Shown: positions 13,054 to 27,482, counted from the stretch's first letter. The stretch is 64,000 nucleotides of DNA from Struthio camelus (GCF_040807025.1 NC_090954.1:13533501-13597500), one strand, 5' to 3'. Translations and numbers: made by a program. The notes: a model not told the origin generated them from the letters alone.

Positions 13054-16000
13054 TCCTAAAAATAGAAACACTTCTGTGCATGTGGTGGCTGGTGCCAAAA
13101 TACTCATAAGCTCTTAAAGTTTGTCCTAAACCCTTTGGCGATGCCGAAGGGGTGCTTTGCTACCCCCAAGTTCAGTTCAGGTTTGTGCAGTAATCGTTCA
13201 GCATGATGGATATTCCGCAGAGATACAGACTGAGCTTCTGAAAGGGGTTGCTTCGAGTGTGATGCTGTTTTTAACAGGGGGTTGAGAGGAAGATCTTGTA
13301 TACAGGGAAAAGCAAACTGTTGGGGTTAAGAGAAAGCTTATTTAATTGGAGAGCAAGTAGATTTGATGACTTCCCCCATCACCAGGAGCAACCCATACTT
13401 TGTTTTAAAAGTAGATTACTTATGTTTCTTGTGCAAGTCTTCTAAATCCTGTGAGCTTTCAGAGGAATCTCAAGCTGAAGACTCAGATTCTGGCTGACGT
13501 GCCCTAAGCTGGTGTCACAGACAGGAGGATAAAAGTGTTTATCGTTTAGCTTAGCTACAAAAGTAAAGAGTGTGCTTGGGCGAAATAGGTTTCCCAGTCA
13601 CATTACCACTCTTCCCACCACCACACCCACACCCCCCCCCCCCCCAAGTGCAGGAGTTAACAAATGTTTTACATCAGGTGCCAATCAGTCACTGTCAGAC
13701 AGGCAATGTGCTACAGGACCTGTATGCTTGGTGATAAGCATCCCATCTTTACCTCCTCAGGCTATTTGATGTCCTTCTCCTGTGCAGGAGCAGCATGCTC
13801 TTTACGTACGACGTACGACTCGTTTAGACGATTGTATGCTGAGTAAGCAAACTTCCCAGCCTGTTGAGCAGAGATGTTGGCAAATGAATGAAACGTTATG
13901 TTTGAGACCACAGTGTGTCTCGTAGTAAGTCAGGGCATGCCTGCAGAGGATTCCTGGGCTGCTTCAGCTGCCTGCTTGAGCAACAGGTCAACTGAAATGC
14001 TCGTCTTTCAGAAGACCCGCAGCCTTGTTAGCTCAAAGTCAAGTTATTCCAGCAGGTGAAGCTAGGCTAAGGCACAACTGTTACTGCAGAGTGACCCTGA
14101 TGCCTTCTGGAAAGTTGTTTATGTTGCAGAAAATGATACTGGTATTAAAGCAGGCACGAATTCTAGTTCGATAGAGTAGGGCATACTTGGTACTGACTTT
14201 TGGCTGAATGCTTTATCTTTTACTGTTAGTTGGTAATGATGCTGTTTAGATGAGATGATAGATACAGTGACAAGCTTATCTGCTTGTGGTAATTAAGCTT
14301 TCTGGAGTGCTTCTTATGAGACGCAACAGTGGAGCTGTGCCACGCGAGGAAGCTCTGGAAGCAAAACAAATTCTGTCTGGGCAATGAGGAAGACAATGTT
14401 AGTGAATAAAACTGACAGTGTGAGCATCCAGTAGAAGCGGTGCTTGCTTAGAGTTTAAGCACTGGAGTGCTGAATGTTCAAGTTGTTAAGGATGAGCCTG
14501 CAATTCATTTATTTATGCATGTATTTTACAAATAGCCTATCAATTTTATGTCAGTGATACTGTGGTTGGCTGATGACCCAAGTTCCTATGTGAAGGAAAG
14601 GCTAGGCTTAAAAGCGCTGGGTGTGTTAAGATTACTTCATCTAATCTGTATCAATGGCAATCCTTTAGAGGTAGGCTATACTGGCTAAGAAAATCCCTCC
14701 AATTGTTTTTATCCCTGTCCAAATCTAGAGGCAAAGTAGAAAAGGAAGAGCTGGCCCTTGCTGCTGAAGCACAAGAAGTTAGGGAATGACTGAACTGAGT
14801 GTTTTTGCGCAGTTGTTTACAACTTGTGTATCTAGGTCATGTTTTGTATTTTTTTTTATCATTTAATGACTTTGTTCTGTAGGGAAAAGGTTTTTAGTGT
14901 AAAGGATTGATGAGGGCAGCAGATAATCTTCACAGAAGATTAACAGAAGACGTGTAACAACTTGTATCGATGTAGGAATTGGTTTGTCGTGTGAATGTTG
15001 TGTGAGATGTGGGAGAATTTGCATGAGAAGTGTGAACTTCTCAGAGCAGTGTTTGACTAGTAGGTTGGAACAAGTTTCTAAATAAAATGTCAGCAGATCT
15101 GGGACAGTAGGGAAGTAGTGCTGTAGAGTCTCAGGTCTTGAAGCTACTTGACTGAAGACTTGAAGCACAGTTGCTGCCTTAGTGGTTGTGAAGTTACAAG
15201 TTACACGTGTAAAGCATGAGTCTTGATTTTGTTTGTTTGTTTTCTCATTTCCATTTGATCTCGGTTGTTAAATCTAAGTGGATTTACCTGCTGGGGGGAG
15301 GGGGGGGAAGAAAACAAAGGATTTTGAGGGATGAGACTTTATTTTGAACTACTGCCTTGTTGCATGCCTGTATTGTATTAAGCCACAATTTTTTTAACAG
15401 CTGCTTAAGATGATTCATTAGAGATATGAAATGGATATGTAAAGACCCATTCATTGGCTAGAAAGGTTACGGGTGCATCATGAATGACTTGCCACTTAAT
15501 GCTCAGATTTACTAGACTTAATTGAAGTAATACCATTTTATTGTAGTTCCAGATATTCTTGCAGGATTTCTAGAAATAATGACTGTGCATAAGAGCAGAC
15601 TAATGACATACCTACATTTCACCTTAAGTTCTGCCTTAATGCTATCTCTTTGTTTACCACTAGTTGTTAATGTTCTAGACGGCTTCATACAAATTCATTA
15701 TTGACAGTTCAGACGGTTATGTGCAGTGTTCCAGTTGTATTAGAGCAGGTAAATATTTGCATTAAAGACAGAAGAAGAAAAGATTTGACGTTATCAAGAC
15801 AGCCTATGGGATTGCACCGATAGTCAGTGTGAATGGCGAGAATAAGTAACGGAAACATACTTCCGTGTACTGCAGGCGAAGCACATGCATACGTACACGT
15901 TGCCAATTACATTTTATTTTTTGGAGCCCCTGTAGAACAGCATTGCGTTTAGGACGTAAATAGTTTCACATGCAAATCTCATCACTTTTTGTAATGGATG

Positions 16001-19000
16001 CTCTAATGGTGTTTCTTGACGAACGTTGTATTTTAATATACAGGAATTCAGACAGTTGAGTGTCGGTGATGTTTTGCACTTTGCTCGATAAGGAAGTTTA
16101 TTTCAAAACTACGCCTCCTGAGCCTCATTTAGTGAAATGCTGGGAGAAGTGCAGCTTAACAATTTCAAAAATGCTTTGAGATGCCCATATAGGTTACTGT
16201 ACATGTATTTGGTGCCTGTAAAAAGGTGCCGGATGAACATTAGAGAAGAAGCCGTCTGTCCAGGTAGCTGCTATTGCGCTGGTATTAGGCAGGACTGCTT
16301 GTCAATATTAATGGATTTAGGAAGCCCGTCTTTTCACCTCAAGCTTTGTCTGAAGTTCAAATATGAATCTACAGACTAGTAATTATAAATCAAAGGAGAC
16401 TCTGTGCATTGTGTTTATAGGTGAAGACTTTATAAAAGCCTGCTGCTGTACTTTTACCCGTATAATTTGGGAATTTCAGTTCCACAAAGCTGTAAACAAA
16501 CTGGAGAAAGAACCTTGCCTTGCCTTGCTGGCAGCTGGAGGCAAAGGCTAGACTAGTACAGAACACAGGACTATAAAGGTTGGAGGAGCTGCAGCAGCTG
16601 TTGACCGTTCAGCCAGGAATGTGTGCTAGATCAAATGGAGTTTCCTCACCATTAGGGTCCTCAGTTTTTTCTTTTGGTGAGGAAAAATGCAGTGGGTGAT
16701 CTGTTTGCCACAGAGGGCTGGAAAGGGGGACCTCGGTCAGCTTCGAGGAAGGTGGCTCCCATTGCCAGGGAGCAACAGCTCTTGCTGTCTCATTAGATAA
16801 TGGGATCAAAAAAAAAAAAGTTTGATTTTATGGGGATTGATTAAAACAGGAAGCAACACCAGAGGTGTTGCTGAAGGTGACCACTGAAGGTGTACAGCAA
16901 AGTAAAGATAAAATCTGTTAGTAGGTGTTTGCCAGTGTTGGCTATTACTGTGACTGCTCTGTCTTCTTGATTTCTAGAGCACCTTTTACTAATTAGTCAA
17001 TCATTAGCTTACTCTGAGTCTGTGAATGGCTAAGGCTTTTATAAGCAAAGTCTTTAAAAAAAACTGTGTTTTTTCTTATTATATGTCGATGTTACTACAG
17101 CGTATGCGACATTGGATATAAAAACACCACTTCTTGGGCTTACAAAAAAAAAAAAAAAAAGGGTCAGACTTGAGTATCTCAGTTAATTGGAGTTTGTGTG
17201 CTAACTCTTAAACGTGGCCAGCTGACCTCAGTTTACCCTTTTGAGTCCAGGTTTTGTAGGTGAACCTCTGTTTTCAGAGTACCCTCTAAATGCTGGTAAT
17301 AGGTGAGGTCTTCCTAGTGGAATCTAAAGAGCCTTTTGGATGACCAGAATATTCTGCTCAAAATCTATTTCTCTTGTTTCACAGAGATTTGCCAGACTGC
17401 CAGAATCCTCACAAAAGTGGGAAATCCTCAGTTGCCCTTTTTTTGGACCCTAAGGCCAGTCAGGGATGTCACACCTATTTACTCCTGTGTGGTTTGGGGT
17501 TTTTTTTTTTTGTTTGTTTGTTTTCTTCCTCTCCTGCCAGATGTATCCTATTCTGTTGGTTAATGATTATGTATGCCACATTCACTTCTGAAGTAAGCAC
17601 TAAAATGAGAGTGGATGGAGTTCTGAAGAAAAATGGAAGCTTCAAACTAAAATCTAAAATTTAAAATCTCTTTTAATAATATAAAGAGAGACTTGTCCTT
17701 GTTTCTTAATCTTTGTAAAGATCTTGATTACTTAGGCATCTATTAGAGCATTCAAGGCCTGATTTACTTCAAAGGAGTAACCTTGAATATATTCTAATTG
17801 TTATATGGCCCGTTAAACGGGATAGTTGAAAAGGGAAGCATTCAAGAATGTAGGAATGCTTATGGAGGAGCTCAGGTTAACCGGGAGTACTGCGTGTAGA
17901 AGTATATTTTTTAAATTAAATGAAGCTGGACACAAAGTCTGTTTTGGCTATTAAGAAAGTATCCATCAGCACCACTGCATCACACGCTAGTTTTTGAGCC
18001 TACAGCTGCGGTATTAAAATTTATTTATTGCCTATGCTCATCTACTTAAGTCTTCTTGTGGAACATATGTAATCGTTTAACAGATGTATCGACATATCTA
18101 AAAAATGACCTGGCAGTGGTCAACTGACTGGTGTATTGCCGGACTAGATCTCTTTTGTAACGAGCCAAGGGACAAACGGAGAAGCGGCAAGAGAATTGCT
18201 ACTGCCATACCAGCGATTGCTTCAGGTCTAATAACGCTGAAGCTTTCATACCTGCGTGTTGAGGCTGGTAAGCTGGTGCACGTTTAATAAAAGCAGCATT
18301 GCAATTTGTGTGTTGTGGAACTATGACTTGACTCTTTCAGAGGTCTAGTTTATAGATGTTTTAGCTAGCAAACTACTTGAAGAATTAAAAAGCTGTAAAG
18401 CATCTTGAAGAGATGCAGTTTGCCTCTATTGAGGAACATGCTATACTCTTACAAGGCTTTTTTAGGAAGTTCAAAGGAAAGTGTTGGTTTTTTTTGTTTT
18501 TTTTTTTTAATAAGGATTTTTTTTGAAAACATTGTGTGTATTGGCCAGTGCTGCCTACCTTAACTGGCCGGTTATGGGAGAATGCTAACACTGAATCTAA
18601 ACTGAAGAGAGTAATTTGAGCACTCAAATGTATTTTCCAGCCAGCTGTTACCTTGCAGTTAATAACAAGAGGTGGGTGATCTATATTTTAAGATATACTT
18701 CCCCCCCCGCCCCGAGGTTCTGCGCTTGCTGTCCATAATTTACAATATCACCGCAGATTAATTTTTTTCTTAAAGAAATTGTTTCTGCAGTAGTCTAAGC
18801 TGATCTAAGGGTTGGCTGCCCTGGGGCCATCCTTGCATGTGTCTCTGACAGCCAGCAGGTCTGTTGGCTCAGACTGCCCAGAAAGTGCAGCGCGGAAAGC
18901 TTTTTGGAATGAGCTTTTAATTTTGCTCTGGTTTTAAAACCTGCTTCTGATGAACAGCAATGAAGTAGTCTCTGAAACCAGTTCTTCAAAACAGTAGTGG

Positions 19001-22000
19001 CAGTTTGAGCTGCAAGTAACAGAACGATGTTACTTGGATTCTTTTCCCTAAACTTTATCTATCGATCTGTCTATCTGTCTGTCTATCTTCAGGTACAAAA
19101 CTGTAGAAGTCAAGGTTACGTAAGCTTGTTCATAGCTATTTTTCCATTTTCTGACTCGGTTTGCCTTTCGGTACAAAGGCTTGTATAGCAGTCATCTGGC
19201 AAACACAACTTCTTCAGCACTCCATGTGCTGTTTGGGGTGTGCTAGTGTTCTGCCTCTTCAGACCAAAATGTGGAAGCCACCCCAGTTTCTTTCTCCTTT
19301 CGAGCCGGACGGATCAGACTGCTACTTAAGGCTTCTGTGTTCTGCTTGCGCAGGGACGTGGTGTGGAGATGCGCTGTTCCTTCATCTCCTGAGCGTCAGA
19401 CGATGGCATTTGTGAGGGTGAGTGTCCCATATGTTTAACGGGGATTTTGGTCTCTGGCCTGTTCCCCTGCCCTGTTTCTGGGACTACTTCTGAGGCACTC
19501 ATTCTTCCAGCTTGATGGTTGGAGGGTTGCTGCTCCCTGCTCTTAAAACGCTAGCCTGGGGGACCCTCTGGCTTTAGCGTGAGGAGTTAGTTGTCTCGCT
19601 TCTTTTTCCTAGGAACGTTTTATTTGTGAATGATCAGTCTCTCCTCTTGAGTGAGGAAGGAAACTAGAGTAATCCAGGAAAACCAGAGAACTTCCTGAAG
19701 CCAGGTTGGGAGAATGGCTGGGCTGCCTTCCTCTGATCTGACAGCAGTGCCTCCCTGTGTGGTAACTTTGTGCTGTCGGCATGAGTAGCTTTCCAACTTC
19801 ATTTTGCAGTCTGGGCTAAGGTGTTCGTGTGTTTCTCGGTCACCAATTGTAGTGTCTCTAGGACCGTTTGGCTTCGGGTTCAGCTTTTAGATCAACTCTT
19901 AGCTTAATGATTTAAATAACGCATTTTAAAGGAATTCCTCTGAACAGCTGTAAAGCAAACGGCTCTTTCCATGTGATGCTATAAAAACCAAGCGTTAACA
20001 TGCGACACTAGTAGCAAAAAAAAAAATTAGTATTGCTAACTCCAGTTACCTTTAATGTACGCGATGGAGTATGGCAATTATTTCAAGTTCTCATTTTTCA
20101 AAGCAGACGCGTGCTTCTTGAAGCGCTAATCAACTTACCGTAAAGCAAACATTTTGCTAATTACACTTTTGCTAGTTTTACGAGTAATGCCAGGTATGCT
20201 TTGTCATGGGTAAAGACCCAGAAAGTCGGTCCTAAATGAGTGTGTAGTTCTAGTCTCTGCACTTCAACTAACATGACTCAAGTACCTCTTTCATGAATTC
20301 CCAGGTGCCTTTTTATATTTAATTACAAATTTGACTACAGCAACAGGTGGTTAAATTGGTCTGGTAGGAGCATCGTTTACCTTTTATACTGAAGAACAGA
20401 AGTTGTAGGAGTGGACTGTGTTTTGCGGCTGTAAGATCTAGTCTCCAGGTGCAAACAACTTCTTGCACTGCGTGCGATGTTAACTAGATTTGGATTTCCT
20501 CCCCTTAGACTCCGCTAGTCCGCGTACGCCTGTGGGAAGCTATTCCCTTCCTGGTTGTCAGGAAACATTGTGTGCGCGTTTGTTTGTGGCTGGTTTAAAA
20601 AACACTTGTCCTTGAGCCAAGTTTCAGAATGTTTCTTTTTCAGGTGTTGGAGTCCAGATAAATTTTAGAGAACAGTCGTATCTTTCCTTGGGTTTTGCCC
20701 TTTTAAACCAAAACGGTCAAGTTTCTGTATGGTCCTCTTACAAAACTATGGCTGCTAGCAGCAGTTAGAACTGTTCCCTGAAGTTGCAGGCAGAGAGCAC
20801 AGAGGGTAGTGCAGTGCAGCATGATTTTTCTGAGCAGTGTGCAGTGGAATGAAAGTTGCTGTTAGGTTCCAACGTTACCTTGCTGACTGCTGTTCCAATG
20901 TACGCGGTAAACTGTGAGATGCTCTTGATTTTTCCTTTTTTGATGGAAGTGAGAATTCTGAGCGTAACAAACGAGAACATAGAGAAGTAACGTTCACATA
21001 GAATCGAAAGATCATTCGGCAGGCGTTAAGACACCTTTATTTACAGCTCGTGGCCAGCTCAGATGCAACAGTTTGAGTAGCACGTAGATGAACGCAAGAT
21101 TTAAAATACATAGACTGCTGTGAGTTCTGCACTGAAAGTTGATGCCATCCCGTCAAGTCGTTTAATTCTCTGGATGTTGACGGTTTAACTTCAGTAGCCT
21201 GAGCTGTACCTCAATGAGGAAATGGTGATTTTTCACACCAGTAAGTGCAGTGAGCCATTGTGGAAAACCTGTCCACTGTTTTTATGTGCAGCCTTCCAAT
21301 GACTCTCCCTTCCCTCCTCGAAGGTCAGTACGGCCAAGATTGACGCTTTAGGATAAAAGAATAGACTACAAAGTGAGATTAACTATGAATGGTTCCTTAT
21401 GCACAAGTAATCCAATACCTTGCTTTTTACAATTATGCGCTAACTTCAGGAATCTGCACTCAAAAACACTGCAAGGAGTTGTAAGCAGTACTTGGAGCAT
21501 TAATTCCTTTACAAACTTCATTTTACTTTAGCAGGATTTTTTTTTTTTTTTATACAAGCCTGGTGAACCTTTGAGTACCTCCTGAAAGACTTAAAGCCCT
21601 TGGGTTAAGGAACGTTTAACGTATCTTTGTGGCACCTTATTTATTCACCGCAAGGATAGCGAGGGAGTAACGAGAGAAGCTCAACTCGAGATCCTGAAAT
21701 GCAAAGAATTTGACGTAATTGGTAGACTTCTGAGTCAGAAAGATTACTTCCCTCTGTTTCACGTATGGCCTGCCATGAATCTCCCCTAAATGATGTCATT
21801 CTATGAAATGAAATCTCTATATGTAAAACTTCTTTTTCCTTACAGCACAGTTTTTGAGTTTTAATGCTGCTGCTTGGATTAACCTTAAGAATGCTTGTAT
21901 TACTGCCATGCAATTGAGTTGACATATCTGCTTTCCTGTATTTCTACTTGTATGTGCTTATTTTTAAACGGATACCTTTGCAGTGTGACAGAATAACAAG

Positions 22001-22914
22001 CTTTAGAAAACCGGGAGTGAAAAGAGCATTCAATAGCCTATTGACGCTCAAGCTTCTATCAGTGAACTCCAGTTGCCCAGCTACTTGTTGATGATCGTTG
22101 CGTGAACTTATCAGAAAAAGAAGTTATGAATCTCCTGGGGGGGGGGGGGGGGAAGGAAGAGTGATGGTAAGATGATGTGGCAAATCATTTTGAGCTTTTC
22201 ATTTGTTGTCCTGTTAATGTCTATTATGTAATAGTAATTTTCAAATGTTGTCGTTCTGGCAGTGTTATGTTGGGGATGTGAGGCAGGAGGAGGAGCATAA
22301 CACTGGTCTAAACTGTTACATCAACCATTGAGTAACTGATACAAATCTATATAGCATCAGGCATCATTTGGCCTTCTGTGATAGGGTGGACTGAAAAACA
22401 GCAAGCATGAATGCACGCTGTCCTCACAAGACCAGGACCTGGAATTGCAGAGGAAAAGCTCTTAATTGCCTAGGGAGTGTCTCTAGCAAGCAATCCAGTC
22501 AGGTAAGTAGTAATTTTTGCTGTAGTTCTCATCTGTCGCGCTGGATGTCAATAAAGCTGTCTAGCTTTGATATCAAGTAAGACACCGTTGAACAATGAAA
22601 TTTGGTGTCTGCAACCTGCAAATGGTTTCACGTCTAAAACCAGGACCAGGCAGTTCACGCTCAAATTGTTCTCTTGAGCTTTTCTCCTATGTGCTATTTT
22701 GCTTGCGAGGAAGACTAGTTGGTTTTAGAACTCGGGGGACTGATGGTGTTTTGTTAGTCACGCTATGTCCCAACAGTTGACAAATACGATGTTGGGAAAT
22801 CCTGAACGTTGGTAGATTAAATTTTCCTACTGGAATATGAGGTTTAAAACATAGATTTGACTCCCTGTTATGACATCCCTGAGGCCTCTTACAGGAATTG
22901 TAGTTTTTAAAAGC

Positions 22915-22941
22915 TTGTTGTTGTTGTTGTTGTTGTTGTTG
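22915..22941 (+). repeat. (TTG)9 microsatellite, left arm
   Basis: Nine perfect TTG units followed by a T run. The mirror copy at 32,937-32,963 has the same nine units, so even a slippage-prone tract is equal in the two arms. Confidence 0.9.
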
Positions 22942-25900
22942 TTTTTTAAGGTCTCATGTGAGCTCTTGAAGGGTACTCTGAAAAATCCTGCTCCTCCTCA
23001 GGGATGAGTGTCCTGCAGACCACTGTTCCTCAGTTGCCCTTTAGGTAATGCATTCGTTCTCTCTGTAGCTCTGTGTGCTACAACTGTCTTCGTTGATCCA
23101 AAGAAGTTTTGATGACGTTAACTTGTTACGACTCTTAACACAGGCTATACTGCAGCTTCCACAAAGGGCGGGTCTGGCTAAGTTTTTTGTCTTCTTTTAA
23201 TTTGGGAAGCTGAAAACAACAATTTTTTCTGCTTTTTGCTACAGTACCTTTTCTGTATATGGGTATTATAAAACGTGCTTCATCAGAATTGTCTGGAAAA
23301 ACTCTATATAGGGAAACTTGAAATGCGTCTGTGTGCACAGACTTGTTCTACTGCTATCACGGTTCTTTACTTTGTGTTGAGAAAATAATTGCCTATGTGG
23401 TTCTTGTAACGTTCTGCAGCTTATCACAGAGGATGCTGAAAAGGACTACCTTCTGCGTTGAGGTGAATGGTTATTGGGAAGCCGCCCTGATGCTCAACTG
23501 CTGCAAAGAGCAGTTTCCGTTAGTAACTTGAACAGTGAAATTAAATCAATACTCTCTCCCTCCATGTAATAAGTTTTTTGGGCTGAATTTTGAGTTGGCC
23601 GATTGTAGTGGACTTTGTTCCCTCTCTAGAGGTGAACGGTAGAACTGTGCGTTCGGTCTAGCTCCAGCTGGTTACCTAAACCTATTCTAGCTTAAACATG
23701 AAACTCTTGTTCTTAGACCCTGTCAGTGTAGTTTATACTGTTTTATTTGGGAGAGAACTATGTTTTGAATAAAATAGTTTCCTAGCTGAGATGTAGCTGA
23801 AACTTGTTCTTTATGTTGCTGTTGTTGCATCATCATACTGTAGCTGTACTAGCGCAGCTAAATAGTATGACCTTTGTATAATTTCTAATTCCCTGCTCTT
23901 TCTGTCCATTTATGGAACTCTTTCAAAGTTACAGCCTTACAGAAGACCAAAAGTTTCTGACAGCTTTTTTCAAAGTGACTTTTCACGCCCCCTCCCCTCC
24001 CCGCCCCCACACAAAACCACCACCTTGCCCCAAGCCCACCTTATGAGAAGCAGGCAACTGTAACTGCCCTAACTAAGGGAACGCGTGCAAATGGGGAAGA
24101 AGGCCACAGCACTGGCTGGTTAAAACCTGAGCTTTTCTGTTGGAAAGCTTGGCAGGCATTATATCCGTGGTAGCTTAAAAGAGGATATGCCATAGCCAGA
24201 GATGCTGCACAGGAATCGACCAAGTCAGGACTGTGAAAGCGCTGCAATTGCCACTTAACTGTCACTTTATCTAAGCAATGTATTCTGTGAAGTGGAAAAA
24301 ACTTGTATTTAATGTAGCTGCTATCAAAAAGGCGATCGTTAGTAAAAGTGAATTGTTTGAAAGGCAGCCGTTTTAAAAAATGCCCTTAAGATTAGTCCAA
24401 AGGGAAAAATATGAAATACGAGATTTAAGACTGGCTATGAGCGAGAACAGTAGGGATGTTTCAGGAAATGGCTTTCTTCTAGCAGGCTTATTCTATCCCT
24501 GCTAACAAAACCAGTGTCGGTGGCCTAAATTTCACTGTTTGTCTCTGCGTTGGGATCCTATGGAAGAACCCACTCCTTTTACACAAACACTAGTAAAAGG
24601 AACTTCTTTTTAACTCTAAACGTTGCACTTATTTCTTACTAGTTTTGAGTTAACCAGGCAGACTTTTGATCTGTAACTTCCGTTATTGAATCGCTATTGT
24701 GATTATATCTTTGTTTGTTGCGTTTTGTTGTTTCTTGTGAAGTTCTCAGAGATCCTTTTAGAATACTTAGTAATTGAGAAAACAGTCGCTTGTGTACCAG
24801 AACTTTCTGAAGTACATCAGAACCGTTTTGAAGCAGTAATTCATTGTGGGCTTAGGTCATTAACTTAGGTGGTTACAGTGTTCCAAATACAAAAAATATG
24901 GAAGCTTCTGTCATACTGTCTCAGGGTATAAAAACTCCCAATCAGTTGTGCTGACCTCCCCTCCCTGCCACTTAGTCATCTCAAATGAAATTAATACTAA
25001 AGCTGTTTAATTCTTGAAAGCGCTGGAAAAGTTTGTGCAAATCCCCAATGGCTGGTGACACACAGGTTGGTTGGTTTGGCCAAAAAAAAATGTAACTTGG
25101 TTTATTTTCGAAAGAAAAATGCTGCATCAGTGAATGTCATTCTGGTATAGAAGCATTGTAGACTTTAGTGATGCAAACACATCCAAAATCTAGAGTTTTG
25201 CTTTTTTTTTTTTTTTTTTTTTTTAAAAAAAAAGATTGAAAGCTCTTTTTGAGGAGAAGACATATTGGCGACCACAAAATCAATGAACTGACCAACCAAA
25301 TCTCAAATTTTAAGGATGAACACTTGAATGGGACGCAGTTATTTTGATCAGAATTGGCTGACCTCCCTCCCCTTCCTTCCTCCCTGCCCCCGCAACTTTT
25401 AGTATAGACAAGGAAGGAACAGAAGACTCTCCTTTATAGGTGACTGTTCCTGTTCCCGGATATCGGAGACAGTATAAAATGAGCTGAGTCCTGCTAGCCT
25501 TAGCTGGAAGGGAATGAACAGCCAGGTATCATTTAACTGAACCACTGTGATTGATGCCTCTCAAGCTTTTATGGTCTCTGATATTGTCCGAGTGGTAGGT
25601 GGCACAGGCTTTGCAGGAGGATTCCAACTATTAGGAATATGTATGATAATTAGTGAAATCACGCAAACTGTATGTGTGGTGGTAATCATGGCCTGCTCCC
25701 GAACCACTTCTATAGCAGTTAATAGCACTAAAACTTTCTTTTTAAAATCTTCTGGGTGCTTAATTGATACGCTTATGCTCTTAACGAATATTGAGGAGTG
25801 AATGCAAATGGCAACATAGTTCTGCGGGTTCCCCCCCATCTGTAATGTGAAAGGTAAAAACCAACCAGCCCTTTGCATGAAGGATCCTGGCTACTGAATC

Positions 25901-26847
25901 ATAAAGCTGTTTTTCAAAATACATTCTTCCTAAGAAGATTTCAGTATGATTATACTTGGAAATCCTAACGCTATCATGTGACTTCATACATACGTATACA
26001 TATGTCAATACTAGATAGATATTCTTAAAAATGGAACACCACAACTATTCTACTTCAGTCCTAGAATTCTTCCTGCCTGAAGAGCTGGTTGGTTTTCTGG
26101 TATGTTTTTCCGCGCACAACTTGCTCCTAGATCTGCCGACTGCATTTAATCTTGAATGTAACCGTAAGTGCAGTTGTTATGCATCAGGAGTACTTCCTTA
26201 TCTGTATTAAGTTTTTTGCCTGTGAAGAATGGCTGAGAGAATGAACCTGGAAAAAAGCAGATATATGCTTTCTGAGGAAAGAGAAAAGATTAAACACTAA
26301 ACTCTTAATTGATGTAATATACTTAATGCCCTTTGGAAAAGAAATTGTAATTGCTTTGACCTCACTTGAAGCAATACTGATGAGCAATGACCCAAAAATC
26401 AAGAATGCTACTTGGCTGCAGCTGGTCAGAAAACAAATTGCTATCTCTGTCCTTCCAAGCAAGTGCAAAATGCAGATTTCTCCTGTTTACTAGTGCATAT
26501 TCATGAATAAAGAGAAGCTGGCATGTTTAATGAAACTTTTTTTTTGTTTTCCTTCTTGCTCTTTCTCTGTTTTTAAACATCAGCTTGTGCCTGAAGTCGC
26601 TTCTCATACCAAAGGTACCATGTGATGAGAAGCATCCTTTTCAAGAGTGATACTTCCACGTTACTCCCTCTCCTGAGATGGCAAAGTACATTTCATTGCA
26701 CATTGAAATAAATGCAATATCTGAATAATTGTTTGCTTTTTTTTTTTTTAGTAAGGTCAGAATGGTGGGATTCTTCATTCCTGATCAGTATGAATCAGGA
26801 AATTGGGAAGCCTTTTTTGTCTTCAATTAGCTAACTGTCTCTTCTAG

Positions 26848-27004
26848 AGATCTGTCTCGCATGATGGGGTACGCCGCTGTTCTTTCAGCGCAGTTTCTCC
26901 CAAATTCAAGTCTCTCTTCCTTAGCTCCAGATGATTTGGAGGTGAAGATGAATCAGCTGTACGCAGAATATGGTTTTAAATTAAATGTTGCTTTTGCTAC
27001 TTAA
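26848..27004 (+). CDS. Possible terminal exon near the palindrome centre, left copy; gene not recognised
   Basis: A pyrimidine-rich acceptor (TCTCTTCTAG) precedes an open frame that begins with one base of a split codon, reads DLSRMMGYAAVLSAQF and ends KLNVAFAT then TAA: 51 codons. AATAAA follows at 27,063-27,068. Acceptor, open frame, stop and poly(A) signal in this order fit a last coding exon. I do not recognise the protein. A second frame from the same acceptor is open for 28 codons, so the reading is not certain, and I could not connect it to an upstream exon. An identical copy lies on the opposite strand at 28,874-29,030, making the two tail to tail. Confidence 0.3.
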
Positions 27005-27482
27005 ATACTGTTAGATGGAAACTGCAGGAGTCTTATCTGTTCATAAGACTCTCTTTCTTACTAATAAAAAACCTATTTACAATGTATTGCATCACTTCTT
27101 CTGTTTGATATAATAGCAGCATAAAAATATGGCTGTGACACTTGAATGTAACGTTCTTTCTCTGTGTGCATTTATCCATTTTTATGAGAAACCCTTTCTT
27201 TAGAAATAAATGAATGGGAGTATGAGATATTTGTATTAGGTACCAGGATAGTTAAAATTGGGAGCTATTTTAACTTTACACAGGCTTTATATGCACGTGT
27301 GGAAGTGTTACTGCGGCTTGACAGAAGTTTATTGTTAAGCTAGAGCAAGAATTCATCTTACAAAATCCTGTGTGTAGAATTAACTGTTCCTTAACAAAAC
27401 CTTTAAGGCAAACGCATTTAAATAGCATCTGTTCAGTATTTTTCTGATTTGAATAATAAACAGTAGAAATTAAGGACAGATG

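Larger units (their letters stand above)
13060..27482 (+). repeat. Left arm of a giant inverted repeat (about 14.4 kb)
   Basis: Every stretch I compared is the reverse complement of the right arm. Paired coordinates sum to 55,878 at both ends and drift only to 55,871 in between, owing to small indels. Inner pairs (about 18.8-27.5 kb) looked identical except a G-run at 22,137-22,152 (16 G against 17). Between 13.1 and 18.8 kb there are scattered substitutions, for example at 18,752, 18,416 and 16,45x, plus a 5 bp difference near 13,820. The arm is mostly AT-rich and non-coding in appearance. The one candidate exon worth listing is at 26,848. Confidence 0.95.

Noticed and set aside
13350-13497. 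Short frame ending in an acidic tail (SEESQAEDSDSG; right arm copy ends DSD)
   Set aside because: The acceptor is weak and a second frame is also open. No family was recognised.
14543-14788. Splice-flanked frames in the left arm (mirror about 41,090-41,335), one containing VKERLGLKALGVLRLLH and one ending ALAAEAQEVRE, with AATAAA near 15,080
   Set aside because: They look coding, but the intron between them would be only about 58 bp and I could not link them to other exons. Chance is not excluded.
25547-25878. Overlapping 84- and 105-codon frames on opposite strands, mirrored at 30,000-30,331
   Set aside because: Both frames cover the same bases, neither matches a family I know, and no splice context or poly(A) signal supports one of them.
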